DNA of 64,000 nucleotides from Teredinibacter sp. KSP-S5-2 (GCF_032773895.1 NZ_CP120416.1:1920001-1984000); one strand, 5' to 3'; shown: positions 20,397 to 29,492, counted from the stretch's first letter. The notes: a model not told the origin generated them from the letters alone. Numbers and translations: made by a program.

Positions 20397-21050
20397 GTGA
20401 CTAACATACTTGTCGCTGACGATCACGATTTAGTACGGATGGGCATCGTTCGCATGCTATCCGACGTGGACGGCTTCAATGTTGTCGGAGAGGCAAAAAC
20501 GGGCGAGGAAGCCGTTAATCTGGCAAGGGAGCTTAAACCGTGCATCGTCTTAATGGACGTAAAAATGCCCGGAATAGGTGGCTTAGAGGCCACACGAAAA
20601 GTATTGAATGCCAGTGATAAAACTAAGGTTATTGCTGTCACCGCACTTTCTGACGAAATGTTCCCCGAGCGTCTTATGAAAGCGGGGGCATCTGGCTACG
20701 TGACTAAGGGCGCCGGCTTTGACGAAATAATTGATGCGATTAAAACGGTGTTGGCAGGCAAACTCTATATGAGTTCGGAGATTGCACAGCAGCTAGCGCT
20801 GAAGAACTTTTCCGGTACCAAAAGCGAAGCGTCACCCTTTGAAATGCTGTCCGAAAGAGAGCTGCAAACGGCGATCATGATCGCTAATGGCCAGAAGGTA
20901 CAACAAATTGCTGATTCATTTTGCGTCAGTCCGAAAACAGTAAACAGTTATCGATATCGTATTTTCGATAAGCTTAAAATTAACTCTGACGTTGAGCTGG
21001 CGCTCTTGGCGGTCAAATATAAAATTCTGGATGTAGAAAATTTGTCTTAG
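20397..21050 (+). CDS. uvrY: Response regulator of the UvrY/GacA family
   Basis: The protein is 217 residues starting at GTG with AGGTAGAGGT upstream. The receiver domain has the acidic pair ADDHD, the phosphoacceptor in VLMDVKMPG and the lysine in GYVTKG. A LuxR-type DNA-binding domain follows (LSERELQTAIMIANGQKVQQIAD). It stands directly before uvrC, as GacA/UvrY does across gammaproteobacteria. It would activate small regulatory RNAs of the Csr/Rsm system after phosphorylation by a BarA/GacS kinase not seen here. Confidence 0.93.
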   Translation: MTNILVADDHDLVRMGIVRMLSDVDGFNVVGEAKTGEEAVNLARELKPCIVLMDVKMPGIGGLEATRKVLNASDKTKVIAVTALSDEMFPERLMKAGASGYVTKGAGFDEIIDAIKTVLAGKLYMSSEIAQQLALKNFSGTKSEASPFEMLSERELQTAIMIANGQKVQQIADSFCVSPKTVNSYRYRIFDKLKINSDVELALLAVKYKILDVENLS

Positions 21051-22889
21051 ATGGCACCAACACGAGCTGACATAGCATTCGACTCTGAATCCTTCCTTAA
21101 AAATCTTACCAAGCAGCCTGGCGTATATCAGATGTACGACCAGGCTGGCGATATTTTGTACGTTGGTAAAGCAAAAAACCTGAAGAACAGGGTGTCCAGT
21201 TATTTTCGCAGTTCTGGCTTAAACGCCAAGACGCAGGCCTTGGTAAAACGGATTCATTCCATTGAGATTACCGTTGCTCCCAGCGAAGCGGAAGCTTTGG
21301 TGCTTGAACATAACTTGATCAAAAGTCAAAAGCCTCCATTCAATATTTTACTTCGCGACGATAAATCCTTCCCCTATATTTTCATGTCTGAAGGTGAAGA
21401 TTATCCAAGATTGGCGTTTCACCGTGGTGCCAAGCGGAAAAAAGGTAAGTACTTCGGGCCGTTTCCCAACGCCGGTGCGGTGCGAGACAGTTTGAATTTT
21501 TTGCAAAAGACTTTTGGTGTTCGTCAGTGTGAAGACAGTGTTTATCAAAACCGAACGCGTCCTTGTCTCTTGTACCAAATCAACCGTTGCTCTGGTCCTT
21601 GTGTCGAAAAAATTAGTCAGGAGGACTACCACAGCGATCTGGAAAATACGCGTTTGTTTCTGGAGGGAAAAAGCGATCAACTGCATCAACGTCTGGTGCA
21701 GAAAATGGAAAAGGCTTCTGATAACCTGAATTTTGAAAAGGCTGCGGTGTATCGCGACCAGATTACGGCTCTGAGGCAGGTTCAGGCCCAGCAGGTAATT
21801 GAAGCCGGTGGTGGGAATATGGACGTTATTACGGCCTACTCAGAGGCAGGGCTATCCTGCGTTCATCTGCTTTATGTTCGACATGGTCGAATAATTGGCA
21901 GCAAAAGCTATTTTCCAAAAGATAAGTTATCCAGTAGTGAGGCGGAAGTATTGAGCGCATTTGTTGCTCATCATTATTTGGGGCATTCAGCAATGGATAC
22001 GCCGCCCAATATTGTCTTAGGGTATGATCTGGAAGACCGTACCTCCCTAGAAGAGGCGATTTCCAAATCCTTGGATAGGCCAGTAAAAATTACATCGAAT
22101 GTTCGAACGTACAAAGCAAAATGGCTGGCGATGGCGAATGAAGCGGCGCGTCAGAACTTGAAAAACTTGCTGAACAACAGGCAAACTCTTCTCGATCGTT
22201 TCGAATCTTTGCAGGATGCCTTGGACTTGGACGACATGCCTGGTCGTATTGAGTGTTTTGATATCAGCCACAGCAGTGGTGAAAACACGGTCGCGAGTTG
22301 TGTGGTATTCGACATTAATGGTGCAGTGAAGTCGGACTATCGTCGGTTTAATATTGAAGGTATTACCGGTGGTGATGATTATGCCGCTATGAAGCAGGCG
22401 ATCACCCGACGATATACACGTTTGCAGAAGGAAGCCAAACCATTACCGGAAGTGTTATTTATCGACGGTGGGCGAGGACAGCTAAACATGGCAAAGTCAG
22501 TGCTCGATGAACTCGGTATTGCAGATATTCTGACCATAGGCATTGCCAAAGGGGTAACGCGGAAGCCGGGAATGGAAACCCTGATCTTTACGGATGGCCA
22601 GGAAAAACATCTGGAAGGAGACCACAGTGGCTTACACCTTATCCAGCAAATTCGTGATGAAGCCCATAGATTTGCCATTACAGGGCATAAACAACAACGA
22701 GATCGTAAAAGAAAAACCTCAACGTTGGAACAAATTCCCGGTGTTGGAGCCAAAAGACGACGAGAACTCTTAAAACACTTCGGCGGTTTGCAGGAAGTGA
22801 TGAAGGCTAATGCTGATGATCTCACAAAAGTTAATGGTATTAGTAAAAAAATGGCTATGGATATTTACAGCGCACTTCACAGTGAGTAA
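21051..22889 (+). CDS. uvrC: Excinuclease ABC subunit C
   Basis: The protein is 612 residues. Domains in order are the GIY-YIG nuclease (PGVYQMYDQAGDILYVGKAK), a cysteine-containing region (CLLYQINRCSGPC), the UVR motif (KMEKASDNLNFEKAAVYRDQI), an RNase H-like nuclease (ECFDISHSSG) and a C-terminal helix-hairpin-helix (IPGVGAKRRRELLKHFGG). It makes both incisions in nucleotide excision repair. It begins immediately after the uvrY stop, so the two are coupled. Confidence 0.97.
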   Translation: MAPTRADIAFDSESFLKNLTKQPGVYQMYDQAGDILYVGKAKNLKNRVSSYFRSSGLNAKTQALVKRIHSIEITVAPSEAEALVLEHNLIKSQKPPFNILLRDDKSFPYIFMSEGEDYPRLAFHRGAKRKKGKYFGPFPNAGAVRDSLNFLQKTFGVRQCEDSVYQNRTRPCLLYQINRCSGPCVEKISQEDYHSDLENTRLFLEGKSDQLHQRLVQKMEKASDNLNFEKAAVYRDQITALRQVQAQQVIEAGGGNMDVITAYSEAGLSCVHLLYVRHGRIIGSKSYFPKDKLSSSEAEVLSAFVAHHYLGHSAMDTPPNIVLGYDLEDRTSLEEAISKSLDRPVKITSNVRTYKAKWLAMANEAARQNLKNLLNNRQTLLDRFESLQDALDLDDMPGRIECFDISHSSGENTVASCVVFDINGAVKSDYRRFNIEGITGGDDYAAMKQAITRRYTRLQKEAKPLPEVLFIDGGRGQLNMAKSVLDELGIADILTIGIAKGVTRKPGMETLIFTDGQEKHLEGDHSGLHLIQQIRDEAHRFAITGHKQQRDRKRKTSTLEQIPGVGAKRRRELLKHFGGLQEVMKANADDLTKVNGISKKMAMDIYSALHSE

Positions 22890-22928
22890 CGTGCGCGTTC
22901 AGAAATGCTAAAGGTAGATCCCCCCCGA

Positions 22929-23486
22929 ATGTTTAACATCGCAAACCAACTTACATTAGTGAGAATATTCTTCATTCCGTTGCTTGTGGTGATTTATTAC
23001 TCAGACCTTCAATATCGTTACTTCTTATGCGGAGCCTTATTTGGCCTAGCCGGTATCACCGACTACCTGGATGGCCATATTGCGCGAAAATATGACTTGG
23101 CGACGCCGTTTGGCGCCTTTCTTGACCCTGTAGCAGACAAACTAATGGTGGCGGTGGCTTTGGCATTGTTAATCGAAAGCTATCACGATGTCTGGTTTAC
23201 CTTGCCGGCAATCGTCATCATAAGCCGAGAGATTGTGATCTCGGCCCTCAGAGAGTGGATGGCTGAACTTGGGAAGAGAGCGAGCGTCTCGGTGTCCATG
23301 ATCGGTAAAGTGAAAACCACATTGCAAATAATCGCAATTGTTGTCCTGCTGACGTTTGAATCGGATAGCTACCCACTTTTCAGTCAGGCTGGTTACGTAG
23401 CACTCTACCTTGCTGCAATTTTAACCTTGTGGTCGATGATGGTGTATCTGAAAGCCGCATGGCCGACCCTATCTGGGAAAAATTAG
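22929..23486 (+). CDS. pgsA: CDP-diacylglycerol-glycerol-3-phosphate 3-phosphatidyltransferase
   Basis: The protein is 185 residues from ATG 22929 (MFNIANQLTLVRI); an earlier in-frame ATG at 22905 adds eight residues. The CDP-alcohol phosphotransferase motif is spread over DYLDGHIARKYDLATPFGAFLDPVADK (D..DG..AR...G..D...D). It makes phosphatidylglycerol phosphate in the inner membrane. uvrC-pgsA-tRNA is the E. coli order. Confidence 0.95.
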   Translation: MFNIANQLTLVRIFFIPLLVVIYYSDLQYRYFLCGALFGLAGITDYLDGHIARKYDLATPFGAFLDPVADKLMVAVALALLIESYHDVWFTLPAIVIISREIVISALREWMAELGKRASVSVSMIGKVKTTLQIIAIVVLLTFESDSYPLFSQAGYVALYLAAILTLWSMMVYLKAAWPTLSGKN

Positions 23487-23560
23487 TTCTTTTTCAGTGA
23501 TTTAGCAAAAATAGAGTTGAATAAAACGTAAGGATTCCTATACAATTCGCACCCCTTAAA

Positions 23561-23662
23561 GGCGCTACAGCAAAGCCCAATATTATTGAAATAGGGTACT
23601 GGATTTGAACGCAATCTGGTAACGGCTAAGCTCCCAAGAGTAAACTTGATAAATCACACATA
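23561..23662 (+). repeat. Degenerate tRNA-Cys-like repeat, copy 1
   Basis: GGCGCTACAGCAAAGC resembles the first 16 bases of the tRNA-Cys gene, and TACTGGATTTGAACGCAATCT resembles its anticodon arm. The unit ends AAGAGTAAACTTGATAAATCACACATA, shared with copy 2. The acceptor and T arms cannot form, so this is not a tRNA. Confidence 0.6.
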
Positions 23663-23762
23663 GGCGCGATAGCAAAGCCCCGGTTTTATAAATAGGGCAC
23701 TGGATTGTTCACAATCCAATAACAGCGAAGCGTCCAAGAGTAAACTTGGTAAATCATAAATA
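23663..23762 (+). repeat. Degenerate tRNA-Cys-like repeat, copy 2
   Basis: It begins GGCGCGATAGCAAAGC, identical to the 5' end of the real tRNA-Cys 100 bases downstream, followed by a diverged anticodon-like arm (CACTGGATTGTTCACAATCC) and the same AAGAGTAAACTTGGTAAATCATA spacer as copy 1. The two copies and the tRNA form a 100-bp tandem series. Confidence 0.6.
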
Positions 23763-23836
23763 GGCGCGATAGCAAAGCGGTTATGCACTGGATTGCAAAT
23801 CCACGTAGCCCGGTTCGACTCCGGGTCGCGCCTCCA
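23763..23836 (+). tRNA. tRNA-Cys (GCA)
   Basis: The 5' GGCGCGA pairs with TCGCGCC at the 3' end, followed by T and encoded CCA. The anticodon loop ATTGCAAAT has GCA at its centre. The T arm CCCGG-TTCGACT-CCGGG is intact. Its place after pgsA matches cysT in E. coli. glyW, which precedes it there, is absent. Confidence 0.95.
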
Positions 23837-23879
23837 CTTTCTCTCTCACAGAGAAATTAGCGTAAAGCTAACCCCATTT

Positions 23880-23967
23880 GCCCGGGTGGTGGAATTGGTA
23901 GACACAGGAGACTTAAAATCTCCCGACTTAATAAGTCGTGCCGGTTCAAGTCCGGCCCCGGGCACCA
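23880..23967 (+). tRNA. tRNA-Leu (TAA)
   Basis: GCCCGGG pairs with CCCGGGC and an encoded CCA follows. The anticodon stem is GGAGA/TCTCC with loop CTTAAAA (anticodon TAA), and a long variable arm (CGACTTAATAAGTCG) is typical of Leu. It corresponds to leuZ in E. coli, a common island integration site. Its last 19 bases are repeated at 50279-50297. Confidence 0.96.
23949..23967 (+). other. Candidate left attachment site (3' end of tRNA-Leu)
   Basis: AGTCCGGCCCCGGGCACCA is identical to 50279-50297 and in the same orientation, as expected when an island integrates into a tRNA and restores its 3' end. The region between the two copies contains the integron. Confidence 0.6.
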
Positions 23968-24069
23968 ATAGAAAAAAAGTTATCAAAAAAATAATTACAA
24001 TAGTTTTTGTCTATATTTTAAGTTATTGATTCCCCTCGTTTTTCTTCAAAAGACCTACGATCTGCCAGT

Positions 24070-24207
24070 CTATTTAGCATTGGAAAAGACGCGTTTTTTT
24101 ACACCCATTACTCGCGTTTTACTCACGATTACTCGCGCGTAGCCTTTGGCTTTTCCGATATTCCTTACTTTATCGAGTTTCGACATCAAATCATCCCGGG
24201 TCTCCAT
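24070..24207 (-). CDS. Possible small basic protein
   Basis: The frame codes for 45 residues reading METRDDLMSKLDKV then a Lys/Arg-rich segment with GYARVIVSKTRVMGVKKR. It lies just inside the tRNA-Leu junction, where island integrases or excisionases usually sit. The ribosome-binding site is weak and I recognise no family. The remaining 24.2-24.66 kb up to the integrase gene shows nothing I can support. Confidence 0.25.
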   Translation of the reverse strand: METRDDLMSKLDKVRNIGKAKGYARVIVSKTRVMGVKKRVFSNAK

Positions 24208-24663
24208 GAAAGTGTACTTTCAACGCCTGCTAAAAGATCGAGAAACGGCGAAAGTAGCAATTTTCCGGACGTTTTTCTTCGTAGAAGAATAGCGAAATTA
24301 GCTAGCCTGAAAAAACATTAGGCGTCATTTGGGTGTAATGCGTGTCGATTGATGCTTCCGTGAAAGAGCAGTTATTGTGCGAATACATTGATGCATCTTA
24401 TATTAGACCTAACTCAAATTTTGCATCGTTGTAATGATAATTGTTCCGTAAACTTCTAACGTGTTTTGGTGGGGCTGTGAGGCGGAATTGTTGAGTTTGG
24501 GGGGAAAAATAAAGCGTAAGAAAAAATCGATTATTTGGGGAGCTTCGAAGGTCGGTTAACGACACAAAGCCGTCATTCAAGATAATCCAGTTTCAAAACG
24601 ACTGAGCAGTAAAAGCAGACATTAATTTTTATAAACGCACATAAACAGATACAGTCAAAATAG

Positions 24664-25623
24664 CTATATCCGATCCATTGGACTTACCGTACCGGCTCTT
24701 CGTGATCCAATAACATGAGTATATATTTCTGTCGTCCGTAAATCCGAATGCCCCAATAGATCCTGGACGGTGCGAATATCTGTGCCGCTTAACAATAAGT
24801 TTGTCGCAAAACTATGTCGAAAAGTATGGGCTGTCACACGCTTGTGAATACCCGATTTTCTTACGGCAAGTCTCAGTTGTTTAGAATAGGCCGTATCATG
24901 AATATGGTGACGACACTCATACCCGTCATATGGGTGCACACACCGAGTGGTAGACGGAAATAAGTATTGCCATGAAAACTGTGATAAAGAGTGCTGATAC
25001 TTTCGAAACAAAGCCGAAGGCACCGAAGAAAGGCCAAATCCCTCGGACAGATCAATAGCGTGAATGGATTTCACTTTTTCTATCTGTTTTTGAATTGGAT
25101 CGATCAGAGATGTCGGAAGCAATGTGTATCTGTCTTTCTGTCCTTTTCCCCGAAAAACAAAAAGTGATTTGTTGTCAAAGTCGATGTCTTTAATTCTGAG
25201 TCTCAGCGCCTCATTCACTCTTAGTCCGCAACCATAAAGGATCGCAGTAATAAGCCAATACTTACCTGATAAGCAAGAAAGGACTCCATTGACTTCCTTG
25301 TGAGATAAGACCGTGGGTAAATTTCTTGGGCGTTTCGCATACCCATAATTTAATCCTTCAATCTCCTGGTTTATTACATGCCGATACATGAACACGAGGG
25401 CACATAGGGCTTGGTTTTGAGTGGCGGCAGACACACGGCGAGTGGTGGCCAAATAGTTTAAAAACCGTTCAATTTCTGGATTTCCCATATCTTTAGGATG
25501 TTTCTTGTTGTGGAAATGAATAAAAAATCGAACCCAGTAAAGATACGTTTTTTCGGTTTTCAAACTGTAATGGCGGGTACGTAGTTCAGTTCGAATACGC
25601 TCAAGAAAGGGAGAGGGTTTCAT
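24664..25623 (-). CDS. intI: Integron integrase IntI
   Basis: The protein is 319 residues, a tyrosine recombinase. Catalytic residues are visible as R in YGCGLRVNEALRLR, the HxxR box in TAHTFRHSFATNLL, the second H in LLGHSDLRTT and the tyrosine in EIYTHV. Between boxes it has the extra segment characteristic of IntI (HPYDGYECRHHIHDTAYSKQLRLAVRKSGI), which separates it from XerC/XerD. It would recombine attC hairpins into attI. It is transcribed away from the cassette array, the usual arrangement. The start ATG at 25623 is preceded by a LexA-like box. Confidence 0.93.
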   Translation of the reverse strand: MKPSPFLERIRTELRTRHYSLKTEKTYLYWVRFFIHFHNKKHPKDMGNPEIERFLNYLATTRRVSAATQNQALCALVFMYRHVINQEIEGLNYGYAKRPRNLPTVLSHKEVNGVLSCLSGKYWLITAILYGCGLRVNEALRLRIKDIDFDNKSLFVFRGKGQKDRYTLLPTSLIDPIQKQIEKVKSIHAIDLSEGFGLSSVPSALFRKYQHSLSQFSWQYLFPSTTRCVHPYDGYECRHHIHDTAYSKQLRLAVRKSGIHKRVTAHTFRHSFATNLLLSGTDIRTVQDLLGHSDLRTTEIYTHVIGSRRAGTVSPMDRI

Positions 25624-25643
25624 AATCGTTTCAATCCATTGAT

Positions 25644-25659
25644 ATGTATGTATATACAG
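25644..25659 (-). promoter_or_regulatory. LexA-box-like site upstream of intI
   Basis: On the intI strand the sequence is CTG-TATATACATA-CAT, one base off the CTG-N10-CAG consensus with the AT-rich spacer preferred by LexA. It lies 21 bases before the start codon, where it would cover the promoter. SOS control of integron integrases is established. Binding here is inferred. Confidence 0.55.
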
Positions 25660-25953
25660 TTATATTGAAAAATAGACATTTTTTCAAGAATGGGGTCTAA
25701 TGAGAAACGAAAATGAATTCTGTGTTTTTCCAGGCGTTAGAAAGTAAGTTGTTGAAAACCAAGGAAAAACTGTCTCCTCATTGAGTGCATAGAAGACCCG
25801 GAAAGGTCTGTTATGTACTCAGGCAGCTTTTCCCCGGCCAAGCGCCTTTCTCAACCTAGCTTTCAGCTTGTTAACTCATTGAATTTAAATAAGAAATTTT
25901 ACCGGTGAGAATCGTTCTTATCCGGGTATATACGGAATTCCGTATAATATACT

Positions 25954-26160
25954 GATACACGGCCTCGCTCGCTGCGCGACCTCGGCCATGTATCGGGTCG
26001 GTGCTCAATTTTTTGTCGCAGATAGTCGTCCGCGCAGCGCGATTAATTGAAAAAGAATTAATTTTAAACTAAGAAGTGGTTGGCGAGAATAGGCGAGCGC
26101 GTCCGCCTATCAATCTGCTCCAAAAGTTCACCCCTGCGGGGCGACATTGAGCACCGACCC
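25954..26160 (+). repeat. attC/attI-inserted element A, copy 1 (at presumed attI)
   Basis: The 207-bp unit starts GATACACGGCCTCGC and ends ATTGAGCACCGACCC before GTTAG. It has a 5' hairpin (GATACACGGCC/GGCCATGTATC, one mismatch), a 15-bp perfect inverted repeat (GGGTCGGTGCTCAAT/ATTGAGCACCGACCC) and an internal ATAGGCG/CGCCTAT stem. Removing it leaves ATATACTG-TTAGATG, a plausible attI crossover. The 330 bases between intI and this copy hold the palindrome TACGGAATTCCGTA but no gene. Confidence 0.85.
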
Positions 26161-26181
26161 GTTAGATGTTCAATAAATCGT

Positions 26182-27096
26182 ATGGTGCATATGGATTGGA
26201 AATTATTAATTGCAGTCACCTCCTTGCCGGTAGTTTTCGGAGTGCTAATTGATACTTGGATGACTGCAGGGCAAAAAGACAAGCTCTATGATCGTCTTTG
26301 TTTATGGTTTTTAAAAATCGAAGATACTACTTTGCCTAATCTCCCAAAAGTTATGGCTTCAAGTAGTGTTGGCTTTGTTCATGGCATTCTGGGAACAAAA
26401 TGGGTTAGCAAGAGATCATTATTAATTATGATGCTTGGAAGCACATTTATTACTTCTGCGGCTATAATCTCTGGCGCAATACTGAGCAAAGGATCAATTC
26501 TGGAAGGTCTCGACAAGTCATTTGAATTTGTATCATATTTCCATATTTTGCTTCCAGTTAACTACGTCTTTGATGGTTTAACGTTTATTATTACGGTAAG
26601 TGTGCTTGTTAAACTAACAAAAAACATAAATTTATTTTCTATCTTGGTTGTACTGTTCGATATTGCTCTCGCATTTCTGTTTGGAGTCCTTTGTTTGTCG
26701 TTCTCGGGTGCGTTTATTGACCATAATATTACCAATGACTTTGCAGGATTCTTTGAAGATTTTTATTTTAATATTCCGAGATATTGGGATCGGATTGTTG
26801 GATTTTTCATCGCAATTCTTTCGTGGGATTTTTCAGAAACTCGAGAACCGGAAGCAATGTTATATGGATCCACGACTTTATTGCCCACCATTGGGTATTT
26901 TTTGTTTTTTTACTTCCTGATTTTCGCAAGGTTTATTTTATGGATTGGAAGATTATTTGCGGTGCAATGGATACAGGTAGCAACAGAGAATCTACCGAAG
27001 GAAGATTCCTCTAAATTTAAGCCGTTTACGTTAATTGGGTTGGCTTTTAGCGGTATGCTCGGAGTAATAAAGATTGCACAAGAAATCATCATCTAA
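26182..27096 (+). CDS. Cassette 1: integral membrane protein, unknown family
   Basis: The protein is 304 residues from ATG 26182 (or 26191); the longer frame beginning at 26080 reads through element A and is rejected. It has about six or seven hydrophobic segments (for example LLIAVTSLPVVFGVLI, LLIMMLGSTFITSAAIISGAI, FSILVVLFDIALAFLFGVL). It ends six bases before the AAC of an attC arm (CTAACAAG). The function is unknown. The cassette promoter would be upstream of attI. Confidence 0.6.
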   Translation: MVHMDWKLLIAVTSLPVVFGVLIDTWMTAGQKDKLYDRLCLWFLKIEDTTLPNLPKVMASSSVGFVHGILGTKWVSKRSLLIMMLGSTFITSAAIISGAILSKGSILEGLDKSFEFVSYFHILLPVNYVFDGLTFIITVSVLVKLTKNINLFSILVVLFDIALAFLFGVLCLSFSGAFIDHNITNDFAGFFEDFYFNIPRYWDRIVGFFIAILSWDFSETREPEAMLYGSTTLLPTIGYFLFFYFLIFARFILWIGRLFAVQWIQVATENLPKEDSSKFKPFTLIGLAFSGMLGVIKIAQEIII

Positions 27097-27177
27097 CAAG
27101 GCAAATGCACTCGGACAGTTTAAAGCGCCGCTCCTCGTTCCTCGTCGCTCTGCTTTAAACTGCCGGTGATTTGCGGC

Positions 27178-27384
27178 GATACACGGCCTCGCTCGCTACG
27201 CGACCTCGGCCATGTATCGGGTCGGTGCTCAATTTTTTGTCGCAGATAGTTGTCCGCGCAGTGCTATAAATTGAGTAAGAATTAATTTTAAACTAAGAAG
27301 TGGTTGGCAAGAATAGGCAAGCGCGTCCGCCTATCAATCTGCTCCAAAAGTTCACCCCTGCGGGGTGACATTGAGCACCGACCC
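27178..27384 (+). repeat. Element A, copy 2
   Basis: It is inserted in the attC of cassette 1 after the hairpin formed by the GCAAAT..CGGACAGTTTAAAGC arms, between GGCG and TTATGC. Confidence 0.85.
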
Positions 27385-27410
27385 GTTATGCTCACCTAAA
27401 TTCGTAATTT

Positions 27411-27893
27411 ATGAACAAAAAAATATTTTTGGATCCTGATGGGACCAATGAGAGCTACATAGGTATTATCTTTGAGCGTCAAACTGGTGTTACATATAGC
27501 CAGCAATGTGGTGGTACTGATTGTGTAGTGTTAGAAGTGGAGGGCTACTATATTCCGCTTGGTGGTTCAAAAGTTAATTTCGAAGATGGTTTGGTTGGTG
27601 TAGAAGAGCTAACCGAAGTATTTCATAGAGGGTCTCATTGTTTGTGTGGTGGGGAGCCAGCTTCGGAGAGTTGGCCGACTCAGCTACCAGCAGATAGATT
27701 GAAGAAATTAGAGGAAATACTGGAGTCAATTCCGTATTGGAGTGAGGACGAATTAACGCAAAGTACGACTAGAGAGCCGCTTAAGTTATATTACTCCGAT
27801 AAAAGAGAAAGGAAGCATCAAATTATGGAAGCTTGGGTTCCTGTGCAAACTAAGGATGGAATTGGCTATTTGGTTTGGCAAAATTGTGACTAA
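27411..27893 (+). CDS. Cassette 2: hypothetical protein, possibly DUF6210
   Basis: The protein is 160 residues, cytoplasmic in composition. It includes GIIFERQTGVTYSQQCGGTDCVVLEVEGYYIPLGG and later SHCLCGGEP. The first block resembles what I recall of DUF6210, often found beside immunity-type genes, but I hold this weakly. An insertion sequence follows directly in its attC. Confidence 0.55.
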   Translation: MNKKIFLDPDGTNESYIGIIFERQTGVTYSQQCGGTDCVVLEVEGYYIPLGGSKVNFEDGLVGVEELTEVFHRGSHCLCGGEPASESWPTQLPADRLKKLEEILESIPYWSEDELTQSTTREPLKLYYSDKRERKHQIMEAWVPVQTKDGIGYLVWQNCD

Positions 27894-27902
27894 AAGCATA
27901 AC

Positions 27903-29492
27903 ACCTATATGACCGAACCTGTCAAAGATCAATAGGAACCCAAAACGCTCGCCCACATAGCAAGAGTTAATAAAAATAATTCGACCACTGACAATCATTT
28001 CCCATTTGGATTGATGACTGTACCAAACACCTATTGAGAGTCCGCGCCTAAGTTTTCTTAGGCGTGCTTTGGCTTTGCCAAAGCGCTACTAGAAACATAT
28101 TGGTTACCCTTAATCTGGCGGTTCAAAAAATCGGGCTTGCATAGGCATCCAGTTATACACTTGCTCAGATAAGGGGCAGTCAAATTCATTGTCAGGAGAG
28201 TAGCGTGTCCTGTCTAATCAAGGCAGAAGGGGTTGGCTTATATCAATCAGGCAAACAACAAGCTCAAGGCTTAAACAGATGATTTTGCCTCTGGATTTTT
28301 AAGCACTACACCACCAGTTATACACACAAGCTCAGACACGCTACTCAAAACCTATGCTGTTCGAAAGAAATAGTTCATATCAAACACATCGTTTCGTTTC
28401 ATCATAAAGTAAACGGCACGTCCAAGTTTATGTGCGAGAATAGAAAGCGCTTTTCCCTTGCCAAATTTCTTCGTTAATTTGTCCAAATACTTTTTCGCAG
28501 GATCGTTGCCTCGAATAAATAATGCCGCCGCTTCTGAAAAGGCCCATTTTAAGTGGCCATTACCTATTCTCGAACCCGAGGTGCCTAGTTTTTTACCCGC
28601 TGACTCTTTGCTGCACTTGACTAACCGAGAGTAAGAACAAAAGGTTTGTACCGTTGGGAATCGGTCAATAGAAAGCACTTCATACATAATGGTGAGGGCT
28701 AACACATCACCAATGCCAGGTACGGTTTTTAACCGATACAGCATTCTTCCATCATAGTGTTTTGCATGTTTAATAATGTAGTTTTCCAGTCGGTTAATTT
28801 GATCATGAATATGATCCATAACGGCGATATCCGTTTCCACATTAAGTCGAACCGATGGGTTTTGAAAATGATCGGCGATGCCTTCACGGTTGCCTTTGTG
28901 AACAATATTCTTCTCAAAGGGCGTTAAGTTGTACTGGTAATTGGTGATGGAGATATGACTTTGAATTTCACTCTTAATCCGTACCAAATGCGCACGTCGG
29001 CGCATCAAGTCCCGAATAGGACGAAGTTCGGCTGGATAGGCATAGGCGAGCGGGAAGTCACCTCCACGCATAATACGGGCGATTTTCTCAGAATCCTTTT
29101 TGTCGTTCTTGGTTTTACCACCGTGTATGCAGCGCATATACAGAGCGTGCCCCAGAATAAACTCAATGCCTTCTTTGGCACATAAATCAGCTAACCAATA
29201 CCAGGAAAACATACACTCAACACCGACAACGATATCGTTTCTGTAAGGGGAGAGAAGCTTAAGAAATGTCTTGCCATGAGTTGGTATGTTCTTATGAATC
29301 AATATGTTAGCATCGGAATCAAGAATACAGACATACATGGTTTTGGTATGCAAATCGATTCCACAGTAATATTGGTGGGATTTGGTATAAAATCTCATGT
29401 GATGGTCTCCTTCTTTGAGAACTTACTTTTGGCGATTTAAGTTTAGAAGGTACCCCCGTTGGTATCTTTAGGAGGAGGTCATCAATAAGTAT
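27903..29492 (-). mobile_element. IS110/IS1111-family insertion sequence in attC, copy 1
   Basis: The unit is identical in three places and inserted between TAAC and CAAG of an attC arm (target TAACAAG). The left tip reads ACCTATATGACCG and the right tip AAGTAT, with short subterminal inverted matches (ATGACC and its complement). It contains one 348-residue transposase on the minus strand. About 450 bases of non-coding DNA lie after the transposase and only ~95 before it, the layout of the IS1111 group, in which a bridge RNA is expected in the longer end. Tandem hairpins are at 28046-28063 and 28066-28084. Confidence 0.8.
28352..29398 (-). CDS. IS110-family (IS1111-type) transposase, copy 1
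   Basis: The protein is 348 residues. The N-terminal DEDD RuvC-like domain has YCGIDLHTKTMYV and VGVECMFSWYW, then KTKNDKKDSEKIAR. The C-terminal Tnp_20 domain has the PGIGDVLALTIMYEV hairpin and the serine-containing GTSGSRIGNGHLKW block. IS110 enzymes recombine DNA guided by a bridge RNA from the element's own end. The copies at 30748 and 35617 encode the identical protein. Confidence 0.93.
   Translation of the reverse strand: MRFYTKSHQYYCGIDLHTKTMYVCILDSDANILIHKNIPTHGKTFLKLLSPYRNDIVVGVECMFSWYWLADLCAKEGIEFILGHALYMRCIHGGKTKNDKKDSEKIARIMRGGDFPLAYAYPAELRPIRDLMRRRAHLVRIKSEIQSHISITNYQYNLTPFEKNIVHKGNREGIADHFQNPSVRLNVETDIAVMDHIHDQINRLENYIIKHAKHYDGRMLYRLKTVPGIGDVLALTIMYEVLSIDRFPTVQTFCSYSRLVKCSKESAGKKLGTSGSRIGNGHLKWAFSEAAALFIRGNDPAKKYLDKLTKKFGKGKALSILAHKLGRAVYFMMKRNDVFDMNYFFRTA

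Noticed and set aside
25733-25953. A gene-less first cassette starting at GCGTTAGAAAG (25733)
   Set aside because: No attC-like hairpin with matching arms could be found before 25954. The element A junction gives a simpler attI. Kept only as an alternative.
26080-26181. N-terminal extension of cassette 1 (MARIGERVRLS...) and similar frames in other copies
   Set aside because: The same peptide is produced by translating element A wherever it lies, so it is repeat sequence, not part of the gene.
28729-29185. Short ORFs in the other frames of the transposase gene
   Set aside because: They are repeated identically in each IS copy and lie within the transposase frame; no independent support.
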